The notes below the pieces were generated by a model. The model ran no database searches and had not been told where the DNA came from. It saw only the letters and a list, made by a program, of their open reading frames with translations. From Chitinophaga sp. Ak27 (GTDB taxonomy: Bacteria; Bacteroidota; Bacteroidia; Chitinophagales; Chitinophagaceae): DNA of 64,000 nucleotides. The stretch is taken from positions 434,001 through 498,000 of the forward strand of contig NZ_JABAOB010000002.1 of assembly GCF_012726295.1 (NCBI RefSeq), given 5' to 3'. The translations under genes and the position numbers were made by a program. Each line of letters begins with the position of its first letter. Position 1 is the stretch's first letter. Below, in pieces: positions 26,532 through 36,032 of the stretch.

Positions 26532-28151
26532 CTATTTTCTGTATGCGCTAAATTCTGATCCTTGTTTCCAGGCAGGGTAGCTGCTTTCATTGCTGAGATG
26601 ATAGCCTACGTCAAACAACAGGCGTACATCTGCTACCATGCCATCCATGACCCAGGTGGCCGGGTTAAATTCATCGGTGGGGGAGTGGTAACGTAAACGG
26701 TTATACGCTGCTATCTGTGCTGTGCCCCAGCCGTGTTCGTGGCCTATGGCGTCGGTACCCGGACCGATATACAACCCGGGCACGCCCTTCTTGGCAAAGT
26801 TGAAGTGATCGGAGCGGAAAAACCAGCCCCCTTCAGGATTGGCTTCCGGAACAATCACCCTGCCTTGCAGGGCAGCGGCGCCTCGGGCGTATTCGTCCAG
26901 CATGGATTGTCCGTAGCCTATCACCGTAACATCGCGGGTGCGCCCAAAAGTATTCAGCACATCGAGATTGATATCTGCCACGGTTTTGTTCAACGCAAAG
27001 CTGGGGTGGGCTACATAATACTCGGAACCCAGCAAACCTTGCTCTTCCCCGGTAACAGACAGGAACAACACGGAGCGCTCCGGCTTTTGGGCCAACCGGG
27101 TGAAGGCAGTAGCCAGTGCCAGCAATCCCGCAGTACCGGTAGCATTGTCTACTGCACCGTTGTAAATAGAGTCACCTTTAACGGGCTCGCCTATCCCAAA
27201 ATGATCCCAGTGAGCGGAATATACAACGCATTCCTGCGGCCTTTTGGCGCCCGGCAATACCGCCAGCACATTATGCGAGGTCGATTTTTTAATGGTATTG
27301 TTGATTACGAGAGAAGTGTGTAAATGGAGGTCTACCGGCTTGAAACCTTTTACCAGGGCTTTTTGCATAATATCGGGCGAAACACCGGCCAGCTGGAAGA
27401 TCTTTTTGGCAGCATCCATTGTAATCCACCCCTCCAGCGCGGTGCGATGCTGGTTGTTATCGGCCGTTTGCAGGTGCAGTTTGGAGTTAGACCAGCCGCT
27501 GCGTACCACTTTCCAGGGATAGCTGGCAGCAGCAGTTTCATGGATGATGATCACCCCCGTGGCGCCTTGCCGCGAAGCCTCTTCAAATTTATAAGTCCAG
27601 CGGCCATAGTAACTCATATTACGTCCTTTAAACAAGCTGCTGTCGGCAAATCCCGGATCATTGATCATCACGATCACTGTTTTGCCCTTTACATCCAGCT
27701 CTTTATAGTCATTCCATCCGTATTCCGGGGCTACAATGCCGTAACCGGCAAACACTAATTCCGAATGTGAAATGCTTACCTGCTCCTGTATACGGCGGGT
27801 GGCGGCTACGAAATCGTCGAGGTACGACAGCGTTACTGCGCCGCCGGCGCCTTCAATCACCAGGTGGTCAGCCGGGTGGGAGCTGATCGACACCATGGGT
27901 ACTTCCTGGAAATAGCTGTTGCCATTACCGGGTTGTAACCCCAGCTGCCGGAACTGGTCCGCCAGGTATCGGATGGTGCTGTCTTCGCCGCGTGTAAATG
28001 GTTTACGCCCTTCAAAGGCATCCGAGGCGAGTACTTTTATATGTTGCGCTAAAATGTTGGCATTGATAGCCTGGATGGCGGCTGAATCCTGCGCATTAGC
28101 GGCTGATCCCAGCAAAGCGCCTGCCATAGCGAGAATAATCGGTCCCTTCAA
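26532..28151 (-). CDS. exported M28-family metallopeptidase with PA domain
   Basis: 539 residues if started at the TTG at 28151, giving the signal peptide KGPIILAMAGALLGSAANAQ; the frame can be extended to a TTG at 28205. A PA-type insert lies at about 110-260 (ELVFAGYGIVAPEYGWNDYK, GKTVIVMINDPG). The M28 catalytic region shows AHWDHFG, GAVDNATGTAGLLALA and LFLSVTGEEQGLLGSEYY, which supply the two-zinc ligands and the catalytic Glu, and later HFNFAKKGVPGLYI. It is predicted to be an aminopeptidase or carboxypeptidase in the periplasm or on the surface. It precedes the MtfA gene by 7 bp and follows the T9SS cargo gene by 60 bp. Confidence 0.88.
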   Translation of the reverse strand: MKGPIILAMAGALLGSAANAQDSAAIQAINANILAQHIKVLASDAFEGRKPFTRGEDSTIRYLADQFRQLGLQPGNGNSYFQEVPMVSISSHPADHLVIEGAGGAVTLSYLDDFVAATRRIQEQVSISHSELVFAGYGIVAPEYGWNDYKELDVKGKTVIVMINDPGFADSSLFKGRNMSYYGRWTYKFEEASRQGATGVIIIHETAAASYPWKVVRSGWSNSKLHLQTADNNQHRTALEGWITMDAAKKIFQLAGVSPDIMQKALVKGFKPVDLHLHTSLVINNTIKKSTSHNVLAVLPGAKRPQECVVYSAHWDHFGIGEPVKGDSIYNGAVDNATGTAGLLALATAFTRLAQKPERSVLFLSVTGEEQGLLGSEYYVAHPSFALNKTVADINLDVLNTFGRTRDVTVIGYGQSMLDEYARGAAALQGRVIVPEANPEGGWFFRSDHFNFAKKGVPGLYIGPGTDAIGHEHGWGTAQIAAYNRLRYHSPTDEFNPATWVMDGMVADVRLLFDVGYHLSNESSYPAWKQGSEFSAYRK

Positions 28152-28211
28152 AGTATTACAAGTTTTTTCCGGGCAAAATTTAGCGGAGTTCGGCAACAAT
28201 TCCAAAAATGG

Positions 28212-30911
28212 CTAGCGAACCAGTACCGTGGTCCCTTTCCGGAATACCCGTTTCCCGCTTTCTTTCTCGGTATACTCCAGCATCCATACGTAAGTGCCCA
28301 GGTCGGCAGGTTGTCCTTTCACGGTACCATCCCATTTGCGGGTCCAGTCAGTGGTTTCAAATAAAAGATTGCCTACCCGGTTATATACGGCAAAATGAAG
28401 GTCTACGGCCTTATAGGCATTGAGTGGATAGAGATAGTCGTTCTGCCCATCGTTATTGGGAGAGAAGGCGGTAGGTACGTCTATATAACAGCTGGATACC
28501 ACGGTAATATAATGATCGGCGGTATCCAGGCAATTGGCATCATTTTTCACAATGAGCCGGATCAGGTATTGTTGCTCTTTTTGGGTGGGGAAATATTGCA
28601 TCCGGGTGGCTTGCGGACCGGTGGTGACAGCGCCGTTGCCGTAGTACCAGGTCCAGGCCTGTATTTTACCGAGACTTTTATTCTCCGGCAGTACCAGGTC
28701 CATAGGGCAATAGGGGCCGGGACTCACATCGAAGAGAGCGGTGACTTCACTTCTGAGTAAGGTATCTAAGCTTTTGGTATCGGTGCAAATGCCATTGCTC
28801 ACGGTCAGTTGCAGGTGCTTCATGCCCAACGAAGTATATGTTTTTGTTACATTTTGCGTGGTATACGTATCTCCATCGTCGAATGACCACGTCCACTTGT
28901 TGACGGCATGCTGACCATCATGCTGTAGGTGTAGGGTGGATACACGGCAGTCCTGCTGAATGGTGTAGCTGAAGCCGGCATTAACGGTATCGGCTGTGCG
29001 AAAATTGCTTACCTGGTTGATAGCGGCGGGCTGCCAGCATTCGCTCAGCAGGGTGTTACCGTCTGTACCGGTTTTGAGGGTTACCTGGTAGTCGCCTGCT
29101 TTTAGAATAGGAGCGGAGAGTTGCAGTATAATGGAATCCGCCAGGTTACTGCTGTTGCAAACGCCCGTGGCTTTTATGATCTGGATGCCGCCAGGGCCGG
29201 TGAGGGTAAAGTCGCTGCCATCGGGCGCAATCGTGTTGCATTGCACAGGAACCGACAATCCCACTTTCACGGACTGCGGACTGCAGGCGATGGGCGCTAT
29301 AGCTCCCAGTACCACGGCTGGTTGCGGTGCAATGGTAAAGGGTTGTTGCGATCCCGCCGGTGTTTCCTGCCAGCACTCGCTCAGCAGGGTATTACCGTCT
29401 TTTCCCGTTTTCAATACTACCTGGTAGTTGCCGTCTTTTAATATACGGTCTTTCAGTTGTAAGGTAATTACTTTCGTCATGCCGCTGGCGTCACAGCTGC
29501 TGCCGGCGCCGGTGATTACTACTGTAGCAGGACCGGTGATCGTGAAATCGCTGCCATCGCCTGCTACGGAGCTGCAACGAACAGGGGCCGCCAGCACCAG
29601 CTGTATCGTGTTTGGGCCGCAGGCCGGTGGTGTTACAGGACCCAGCGGCACAAAGGGCTCATGGGGAATATTAAACTTCGCAGTGCCACCGGGTGGAGTA
29701 GGTACGTGACATTCGTTTTCGATGGTGTTGCCATCGGGGCCGGTGGTCAGTGTTACGGTATAATTGCCTTCCTGTGTAATGTGTTTGTCCAGTTGAAGGG
29801 TAATGACGGTAGTAAGTCCATCAGCGCTGCAATTGCCGCTGGCGCCGGTGATCTTCACGGCCGAAGGGCCACTCAGCACAAAATCTTTTCCATCGGGCGA
29901 TATAGAGGCACAGCGGATAGGCGCGCTGAATTGAAGTTGCAGCTGATCGGGCCCGCAGGCAGGTATCTTAATACTGCCCATGGGCACGGGGGGAGAGGCC
30001 AACACGTCAAATCTGGTCTGATCGCCTACGAGCATAGCATTGCCACAGGCATCCAACACCGTGTTGCCATCTTTTCCGACCCGGGAAACAATGGTATAAA
30101 CGCCTGGGACCAGGGGCTTATCCAGTTGCAATAAAATAGAGTCAGTATCAAACCCGCTGCTACAGCCTACGCCGGTAGCGCTGACGATTTTTGGGCTCGC
30201 AGCGGTAAAGGCAAAATCGCTGCCATCGACAGCAATACTGCCACAGTTAACTTTTTTGGTGAGCTTCAGTCCTATCGTATAGGGGCCACAGTTATAACCG
30301 GACAGCTTCAACTCAGGAATAGTTGGATCGGTGATCACCGCCGTACCACCGCCAAATGCCAACTGGTAACCGCTTTGCGAACTGCCGGAAAAATGGCTGA
30401 TGAGCAACAGGTATTCATGCCCTGCCTGTATGTTGGCCATTTTGCTGAATAACGGTTGGTTCATGCCACCACATACAGAAAGCGAGGTGCCGGCGGAAGA
30501 AGCCCCTGTGACACCCGATTCACCCGACCAATTCATGGTCACGAATAAGTTGATATCGGTAAATACATCATTCGGATTGCGGCCGGTGATATCGAAAACC
30601 TGCCAGTCATAATCGTCACTCAGTTGATTGGGCGTAATGGTAAATCCCAGTGTCCCCGCTGTATAACAGGTAAATTTATACCAGTAGGGGTTCATGTCCA
30701 TATGATTTCCATCATCCGGGTTATTACAAACCGGGCCAGGAATACTATTGATGCCACATACCGGTACTTTATCTTGTTTGAATATTTTGGTGCCACAAAC
30801 CGGGAAAGCAGAAGTGGGCGTTTGACCAATTTCCGTGCAGGCTTGTCCGCTCGCTGTTGCAGCAAGGGCGCAGAAAAGCAGACAAAAAGCAATAGTTTTC
30901 AAATACAGCAT
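28212..30911 (-). CDS. large T9SS-secreted protein with four tandem repeats, PKD domains and type B sorting domain
   Basis: 899 residues with signal peptide LLFCALAATASGQ. Residues about 25-195 are a Cys-rich N-terminal domain (NPYWYKFTCYTAGTLGFTIT). Four repeats of about 105-115 residues follow at about 200-303, 304-417, 418-535 and 536-638, with CGPxxIxLxL, DGSDFxLTGP, ITLQL and KTGxDGNTLLSECWQ. One or two PKD domains follow (WTWSFDDGDTYTTQNVTKTY). The end from 807 (DVPTAFSPNNDGQNDYLYPL, VYNRVGNLLFET, WDGTVKGQPADLGTYVWMLE) is the CHU_C gliding-motility-type sorting domain. It should be exported by the type IX system and sit on or leave the surface, perhaps as an adhesin. Confidence 0.9.
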   Translation of the reverse strand: MLYLKTIAFCLLFCALAATASGQACTEIGQTPTSAFPVCGTKIFKQDKVPVCGINSIPGPVCNNPDDGNHMDMNPYWYKFTCYTAGTLGFTITPNQLSDDYDWQVFDITGRNPNDVFTDINLFVTMNWSGESGVTGASSAGTSLSVCGGMNQPLFSKMANIQAGHEYLLLISHFSGSSQSGYQLAFGGGTAVITDPTIPELKLSGYNCGPYTIGLKLTKKVNCGSIAVDGSDFAFTAASPKIVSATGVGCSSGFDTDSILLQLDKPLVPGVYTIVSRVGKDGNTVLDACGNAMLVGDQTRFDVLASPPVPMGSIKIPACGPDQLQLQFSAPIRCASISPDGKDFVLSGPSAVKITGASGNCSADGLTTVITLQLDKHITQEGNYTVTLTTGPDGNTIENECHVPTPPGGTAKFNIPHEPFVPLGPVTPPACGPNTIQLVLAAPVRCSSVAGDGSDFTITGPATVVITGAGSSCDASGMTKVITLQLKDRILKDGNYQVVLKTGKDGNTLLSECWQETPAGSQQPFTIAPQPAVVLGAIAPIACSPQSVKVGLSVPVQCNTIAPDGSDFTLTGPGGIQIIKATGVCNSSNLADSIILQLSAPILKAGDYQVTLKTGTDGNTLLSECWQPAAINQVSNFRTADTVNAGFSYTIQQDCRVSTLHLQHDGQHAVNKWTWSFDDGDTYTTQNVTKTYTSLGMKHLQLTVSNGICTDTKSLDTLLRSEVTALFDVSPGPYCPMDLVLPENKSLGKIQAWTWYYGNGAVTTGPQATRMQYFPTQKEQQYLIRLIVKNDANCLDTADHYITVVSSCYIDVPTAFSPNNDGQNDYLYPLNAYKAVDLHFAVYNRVGNLLFETTDWTRKWDGTVKGQPADLGTYVWMLEYTEKESGKRVFRKGTTVLVR

Positions 30912-31093
30912 AGAGATGGATTACACAACGGGTAACATGAGAAATTAGGACAATTTTTCCGAAGTGCGGCCGAAAATTTTTCAAATAGAAAATACGCGGA
31001 TTTTTATTAAATAGGAAGTAAAGGTTGTTTTTTTAGGTTAAAATTTGCGCATAATTGATTAATTACAGTAGCATACTGTCGGGTAGCACCTTC

Positions 31094-31101
31094 TATTTTT
31101 G
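31094..31101 (+). promoter_or_regulatory. -7 promoter box for the hydroxyproline operon
   Basis: TATTTTTG matches the Bacteroidota -7 consensus TAnnTTTG and lies 25 bp before the first start codon. No clean TTTG -33 element was found at the expected distance. AGGA at about 5 bp before the ATG could serve as a ribosome site. Confidence 0.5.
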
Positions 31102-31126
31102 TTGACATAAAAAAACAGATAGGAAA

Positions 31127-32050
31127 ATGGCACAAGTTAACTGGCAAGGCGTATTTCCCGCATTGCTCACCCCCTTCACTGCTGATGATCATATTGACTA
31201 TGATATGTTCGACAAAAACCTGCAAGCTCAGGTAGATGCAGGCGTAAATGGTATTATTCTGGGCGGCTCACTGGGAGAAGCCAGTAGTTTGCAGAACGAC
31301 GAAAAGTATGCGCTGGTAAGACATGCCGTCGCTTTTCTCGCTGGAAAAATACCTGTGATCATGAATATTGCAGAGCAAACCACCACAGCGGCGGTTGCTT
31401 GCGCTAAGGCAGCCGAAGAAGCCGGTGCTGCTGGTTTGATGTTGCTACCGCCTATGCGCTATAAGGCAGATGACAACGAAACCGTTGCATATTTTCTGGC
31501 AGTAGCCAATAGCACACATTTACCCATTATGATCTACAATAATCCGATCGATTATAAGATTATGGTGACGCTCGACATGTTTGAGCAATTGGCAAAAGCA
31601 CCCAACATCCAGGCAGTAAAAGAATCTACCAGGGATACTACCAATGTAACCCGTATGATCAACCGTTTTGGCGACCGCTTCAGTATCCTCTGCGGCGTAG
31701 ATACCCTGGCGCTGGAATGTATGCTGATCGGGGCCAATGGCTGGGTAGCCGGACTGGTGGATGCTTTCCCCCGTGAAACAGTAGCTATCTACCGACTTGC
31801 TAAAGCCGGACGTATCGCAGAAGCGCTGGCTATTTACCGCTGGTTTATGCCGCTGCTGGAACTGGATATTGTTCCAAAGCTGGTACAATACATCAAAATG
31901 GCCGCTGCAGCTACCGGTATTGGCACCACCCATGTAAGGGCGCCACGCCTGCTGCCACAGGGCGCTGAAAAAGCATATGCGGAAAATGTGATTGCCACCG
32001 CATTGGCTAACCGCCCTGCACTGCCCGACTATTTAAAACTCCCTGCATGA
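31127..32050 (+). CDS. DapA-family lyase, probable 1-pyrroline-4-hydroxy-2-carboxylate deaminase
   Basis: 307 residues, cytoplasmic TIM barrel of the DHDPS/NAL family. Landmarks are GVFPALLTPFTADDHID, GGSLGEASSL, Tyr137 in IMIYNNP and the Schiff-base Lys165 in AVKEST. In the hydroxyproline pathway such an enzyme deaminates and dehydrates 1-pyrroline-4-hydroxy-2-carboxylate to 2-oxoglutarate semialdehyde. The specific reaction is assigned from its neighbours: semialdehyde dehydrogenase, 2-epimerase and FAD dehydrogenase. On sequence alone it could be another DapA-family aldolase. It overlaps the next gene by 4 bp (ATGA), so translation is coupled. Confidence 0.88.
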   Translation: MAQVNWQGVFPALLTPFTADDHIDYDMFDKNLQAQVDAGVNGIILGGSLGEASSLQNDEKYALVRHAVAFLAGKIPVIMNIAEQTTTAAVACAKAAEEAGAAGLMLLPPMRYKADDNETVAYFLAVANSTHLPIMIYNNPIDYKIMVTLDMFEQLAKAPNIQAVKESTRDTTNVTRMINRFGDRFSILCGVDTLALECMLIGANGWVAGLVDAFPRETVAIYRLAKAGRIAEALAIYRWFMPLLELDIVPKLVQYIKMAAAATGIGTTHVRAPRLLPQGAEKAYAENVIATALANRPALPDYLKLPA

Positions 32051-33636
32051 TTAGTGGAAAAAATATAATTGGTTTTGACACTGTCGCCGCCGGGGCCGAC
32101 GTACTTCGTGCATACAGCCCCGTTAGTAATGCTACCATGCCGGAAGCATTCATGGTGGCTACCAACGCGGAAATAGCGCTGGCAGTAGACAAAGCGACCA
32201 ACGCTTTTCAAATCTACCGCCAGACTTCCCCGGAAGCACGGGCGGTATTCCTGGAGGCGATTGCCACCGAAATACTGGCTATCGGCGATCCGCTCCTGGA
32301 AAGAACAGTGGCAGAATCCGGACTGCCACTGGCCCGGATCTCCGGTGAGCGCATGCGCACCGTGTCCCAACTCCGCCTCTTCGCCGCCGTGTTACGGGAA
32401 GGCTCCTGGGTAGATGCTACTATCGATGTGGCGCTGCCAGACCGTACCCCGCTACCGCGACCGGATATACGAAAAATGCTGGTGCCCCTGGGCCCGGTGC
32501 TGGTATTTCCTGCCAGCAATTTTCCGCTGGCATTTTCTACCGCAGGAGGCGACACCGCCTCGGCCCTGGCCGCAGGTAATCCTGTCATCGTAAAGGCCCA
32601 TGAATCGCATCCCGGCACCAACGAACTGGTAGCCCTGGCCATACAGAAAGCTGCACAGCAATGCGGTATGCCAGATGGCGTATTTTCCAGTATCAGCGGC
32701 CCCGGCGCTACGGTAGGACAACAACTCGTAAAACATCCCGGCATCAAAGCCATCGGCTTTACCGGCTCATTTAAAGCCGGCATGGCTATTTTTGAGGCAG
32801 CCAATAAAAGACCAGTGCCCATCCCGGTATATGCGGAAATGGGAAGTATCAATCCAGTACTGCTGCTGCCCGCTAAGCTGGAAGCGGCGGCCAGCGACGT
32901 GGCTGTTCTGTATGCCCGGTCTATCACACTGGGAACAGGTCAGTTCTGCACCAATCCCGGCTTACTCATTGCGCTGGCCGGCGCTGCTACAGCGCAATTT
33001 ACGGCTACCCTGCAGCAGGAGCTGAGCACCACTGCTGCAGGCACCATGCTGAACCCCGGTATCTGTCATCATTATTACGAAACCAGGGACCAGCTGGCAG
33101 GCAGGAAAGGCGTACAAACGCTTTTTGCCGGCCCGGCTGAAACGGCGCAAACAAAAGGTGCGCCAGCACTGTACCAGGTAAGTGCCCGCGATTTTATCAA
33201 TGATCCGCAATTGCAGCAGGAAGTATTTGGGCCGTCATCTTTATTGGTGATATGCGATGATGCCACGGAATTGTCAGCACTGCTGCAATCACTGCACGGG
33301 CAACTCACCGGCACGGTGATGGCTACTGCAGAAGATTTGCAGTCTTTTGCACCGGCAATTGCTATCTTGCAGGAAAAGGTAGGCAGGATCATTTTTAATA
33401 ATGTACCTACCGGTGTGGAAGTGGGCTATGCCATGCAACACGGAGGACCGTTTCCCGCTACTACCGATGTAAAAAGTACCTCGGTGGGCGCATCGGCGAT
33501 CCTGCGTTTTGCCCGCCCGTTATGCTTGCAGGACTGCCCGCAGTCGCTGCTGCCCGATGCCCTGAAAGATAACAACCCTTTAGGTATCTGGCGTCGCATA
33601 GAGGGACAATTAACGAAAGATGCTGTTAGATCATAA
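32047..33636 (+). CDS. aldehyde dehydrogenase, probable 2-oxoglutarate semialdehyde (2,5-dioxovalerate) dehydrogenase
   Basis: 529 residues, ALDH fold without signal peptide. Glu264 in YAEMGSINP and Cys301 in GTGQFCTNPG are the catalytic pair. The substrate-lobe motif VFPASNFPLAFSTAGGDTAS and the cofactor-lobe GFTGSFKAGMAIF also fit the 2-oxoglutarate semialdehyde dehydrogenases, which read GSFCTxPG- or GQFCTxPG-like and are about 525 residues long. The reaction makes 2-oxoglutarate with reduction of NAD(P). It sits second in the operon, coupled by ATGA to the deaminase, and is followed after 12 bp by the epimerase. Confidence 0.92.
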   Translation: MISGKNIIGFDTVAAGADVLRAYSPVSNATMPEAFMVATNAEIALAVDKATNAFQIYRQTSPEARAVFLEAIATEILAIGDPLLERTVAESGLPLARISGERMRTVSQLRLFAAVLREGSWVDATIDVALPDRTPLPRPDIRKMLVPLGPVLVFPASNFPLAFSTAGGDTASALAAGNPVIVKAHESHPGTNELVALAIQKAAQQCGMPDGVFSSISGPGATVGQQLVKHPGIKAIGFTGSFKAGMAIFEAANKRPVPIPVYAEMGSINPVLLLPAKLEAAASDVAVLYARSITLGTGQFCTNPGLLIALAGAATAQFTATLQQELSTTAAGTMLNPGICHHYYETRDQLAGRKGVQTLFAGPAETAQTKGAPALYQVSARDFINDPQLQQEVFGPSSLLVICDDATELSALLQSLHGQLTGTVMATAEDLQSFAPAIAILQEKVGRIIFNNVPTGVEVGYAMQHGGPFPATTDVKSTSVGASAILRFARPLCLQDCPQSLLPDALKDNNPLGIWRRIEGQLTKDAVRS

Positions 33637-33648
33637 CCAGGAGAATTT

Positions 33649-34650
33649 ATGTCAGCCAAAACATTTTTTTGTATAGATGCACACACCTGCGGCAACCCGG
33701 TAAGACTGGTTGCCGGAGGCGGGCCCTTATTGAAAGGGAACAACATGATGGAGAAACGTCTCCATTTTTTGGAAGAATTCGACTGGATTCGTAAGGGACT
33801 GATGTTTGAACCCAGGGGTCATGACATGATGAGCGGAAGCATCCTGTATCCGCCCACCGATGCCGCCAACGATATCGGCGTGTTGTATATCGAAACCAGC
33901 GGCTGCCTGCCCATGTGCGGGCATGGCACCATTGGTACGGTCACTATCGCCATCGAACAGGGGCTCATTACCCCTAAAGTTCCGGGTCAGCTCCGCCTGG
34001 AAACGCCAGCAGGACTGGTATTGGTCAGCTACATACAGGAGGGCGCTAAAGTGAAATCCGTAAAGCTCACCAACGTAAAGTCTTTCCTCGCCGCAGAAAA
34101 CCTGGAAGTACTGTGTCCTGACTTGGGCATGTTACGGGTAGATGTGGCCTACGGCGGTAACTTCTATGCCATCGTAGATCCGCAGGAAAATTTCCGGGGA
34201 CTGGAAAACTACACCGCCGATCAGCTTATTTCCTGGAGCCGGGTATTACGGCAAAGGTTAAACGAAAATTACCGCTTTGTACACCCGGAAAATGAACACA
34301 TCAAAGGGTTAAGCCATTTGCTGTGGACCGGCGCTACCATCAGCCCGGAAGCCACGGCGCGTAATGCGGTGTTTTACGGCGATAAAGCCATTGACCGCTC
34401 TCCCTGTGGTACGGGTACCTCCGCGAGGATGGCCCAGTGGCACGCCAAAGGAAAGTTGAAGAAAGGCGATCGCTTTATTCATGAAAGCATTATCGGTTCC
34501 CAGTTCATCGGTACTATTGAAGATGAAACCACCATGGCCGGCTTGCCGGCCATCGTACCTGGTATTGAAGGCTGGGCCAAGGTAACAGGCTATAACACTA
34601 TTATCCTGGACGACGATGACCCGTACGTACACGGTTTCCAGGTGATCTAA
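33649..34650 (+). CDS. 4-hydroxyproline 2-epimerase (proline racemase family)
   Basis: 333 residues. The two catalytic cysteines are both present: Cys90 in PMCGHGTIGTV and Cys253 in DRSPCGTGTSARMA. Having both separates epimerases from the trans-3-hydroxyproline dehydratases, which replace one with Thr. IDAHTCGNPVRLVAGG at the N-terminus is a family signature. The enzyme converts trans-4-hydroxy-L-proline to cis-4-hydroxy-D-proline, the first step of the pathway encoded here. It lies 12 bp after the dehydrogenase gene and 13 bp before the FAD oxidase gene. Confidence 0.93.
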   Translation: MSAKTFFCIDAHTCGNPVRLVAGGGPLLKGNNMMEKRLHFLEEFDWIRKGLMFEPRGHDMMSGSILYPPTDAANDIGVLYIETSGCLPMCGHGTIGTVTIAIEQGLITPKVPGQLRLETPAGLVLVSYIQEGAKVKSVKLTNVKSFLAAENLEVLCPDLGMLRVDVAYGGNFYAIVDPQENFRGLENYTADQLISWSRVLRQRLNENYRFVHPENEHIKGLSHLLWTGATISPEATARNAVFYGDKAIDRSPCGTGTSARMAQWHAKGKLKKGDRFIHESIIGSQFIGTIEDETTMAGLPAIVPGIEGWAKVTGYNTIILDDDDPYVHGFQVI

Positions 34651-34663
34651 TATTTTTAAGCAT

Positions 34664-35908
34664 ATGAAAGCAATCGTCATTGGTGGCGGTATTATTGGCC
34701 TTTGCAGCGCTTACTATTTGGAGGAAAGCGGCTGGGAGGTTACGATATTGGATAAAGGAGATTTTAGTGATAACTGCTCCTATGGCAACATGGGAATGAT
34801 CGTGCCCAGTCACTTTGTGCCGCTGGCGGCGCCGGGCATTGTATCACAGGGTATCCGCTGGATGTTTAACAGCAAAAGCCCTTTTTATGTAAAACCTTCT
34901 TTGAGCCAGCAGCTGATCAGCTGGGGGCTTAAGTTCATGAAAAGCGCCAATGCCAGGCATGTAACGGAGTCCGCTTTACCCTTGCGGGATATCAACCTTT
35001 TCAGCCGTTCTTTATACAGTACCCTGGCGCAGCAAGACGGATTTAATTTCGGGCTGGAGCGGAAAGGGATTATCATGTATTATAAAACGGACGCCGTAGC
35101 GGAAGAAGAAGCACACCTGGCAAAGCAGGCCAACAATATGGGCCTGGATGCAGCAGTGCTGGATAAAGCGGCGCTTCAGGCGCTGGAACCCCAGGTACAG
35201 CTGGATGTGCTGGGAGGCGTGCATTACCGCTGCGATGGACATCTATATCCCAATGACCTGATGCAGCAGCTGATTACCTACCTGAAACAACGTGGGGTGC
35301 GGTTTTTGACAAATAGTGAAGTCACTGCCATCAAATCTTCCGGAAAAAAAATAACCTCAGTACAAACCGGACAAGATACTCACACGGCCGATTTGTTTGT
35401 ACTGGCTACCGGCTCCTGGTCGCCCGCAGTGGCCCGGATGGCTGGCGTAAAAGTAGCCATGATGCCAGGTAAGGGGTATTCCGTTACCCTGAATGCTCCT
35501 TCGGTAAATCTGAATATCCCGGCCATTCTCTGTGAAGCCCGGGTAGCGTTAACGCCTATGGGCAACCGTTTACGCTACGGCGGCACCATGGAAGTGGCGC
35601 CGGTAAACGACCAGGTAAACATGAATCGCGTGGCAGGTATCGTTGACTCCGTTCAACATTATTTTTCCAATCTCCCCATTAGTATGCCCGAAAAAAGCAG
35701 CGTATGGAGCGGTTGCAGGCCCTGTTCACCGGATGGACTGCCCTACATTGGCTATGCACCTCAGTATAGCAACCTGTTGCTGGGCACCGGCCATGCCATG
35801 ATGGGCTTAAGCCTGGGCCCCGCCACAGGCAAGCTGATAGCAGAACTGGCCAATAACGAAAGCACCAGTATTGACCTGGCTGCCTTCTCGCCGGCGAGAT
35901 GGAGCTGA
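34664..35908 (+). CDS. FAD-dependent D-amino acid dehydrogenase, probable cis-4-hydroxy-D-proline dehydrogenase
   Basis: 414 residues of the DadA/DAO family. The dinucleotide site IVIGGGIIGLCSAYYLEESG is at the extreme N-terminus, and the C-terminal WSGCRPCSPDGLPYIGYAP and NLLLGTGHAMMGLSLGPATG are the FAD-contact motifs. It oxidises the epimerase product to 1-pyrroline-4-hydroxy-2-carboxylate. All four pathway steps are thus encoded in order of transcription: deaminase, dehydrogenase, epimerase, oxidase. A large hairpin repeat begins 3 bp after the stop and may terminate the operon. Confidence 0.92.
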   Translation: MKAIVIGGGIIGLCSAYYLEESGWEVTILDKGDFSDNCSYGNMGMIVPSHFVPLAAPGIVSQGIRWMFNSKSPFYVKPSLSQQLISWGLKFMKSANARHVTESALPLRDINLFSRSLYSTLAQQDGFNFGLERKGIIMYYKTDAVAEEEAHLAKQANNMGLDAAVLDKAALQALEPQVQLDVLGGVHYRCDGHLYPNDLMQQLITYLKQRGVRFLTNSEVTAIKSSGKKITSVQTGQDTHTADLFVLATGSWSPAVARMAGVKVAMMPGKGYSVTLNAPSVNLNIPAILCEARVALTPMGNRLRYGGTMEVAPVNDQVNMNRVAGIVDSVQHYFSNLPISMPEKSSVWSGCRPCSPDGLPYIGYAPQYSNLLLGTGHAMMGLSLGPATGKLIAELANNESTSIDLAAFSPARWS

Positions 35909-35910
35909 GG

Positions 35911-36014
35911 AGCGGAAAGCAAAAAGCAAAAAGCTATTGCAGCGAGTGATTATAGCGGGTAATTATCCGCATTGGTCATCCGCTGCAATAGCTTTTTGCT
36001 TTTTGCTTTCTGCT
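35911..36014. repeat. long hairpin repeat, copy 1
   Basis: Arms 35911-35944 and 35981-36014 are 34-base inverted repeats with one mismatch, containing AAAGCAAAAAGCTATTGC. The 36-base centre contains a second small palindrome, GCGGGTAATTATCCGC. A related element lies at 40876-40973. Both are in intergenic gaps directly after a stop codon. The repeat may act as a two-way terminator or mRNA stabiliser, or may be a short mobile palindromic element. Confidence 0.85.
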
Positions 36015-36020
36015 TTAAGT

Positions 36021-36028
36021 TATCTTTG
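36021..36028 (+). promoter_or_regulatory. -7 promoter box for rpiA
   Basis: TATCTTTG matches TAnnTTTG and ends 4 bp before the rpiA start codon, which implies a leaderless or nearly leaderless mRNA. Candidate -33 TTTG elements at 35995-35998 and 36002-36005 lie inside the right arm of the hairpin repeat. Confidence 0.45.
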
Positions 36029-36032
36029 AGTC

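Noticed and set aside
26733..27323. 196-codon frame opposite the M28 peptidase
   Set aside because: Shadow of a gene with complete catalytic motifs on the other strand.
28395..30134. Several long plus-strand frames opposite the T9SS cargo gene
   Set aside because: They arise from the internal repeats and GC-rich codons of the minus-strand gene and match nothing recognisable.
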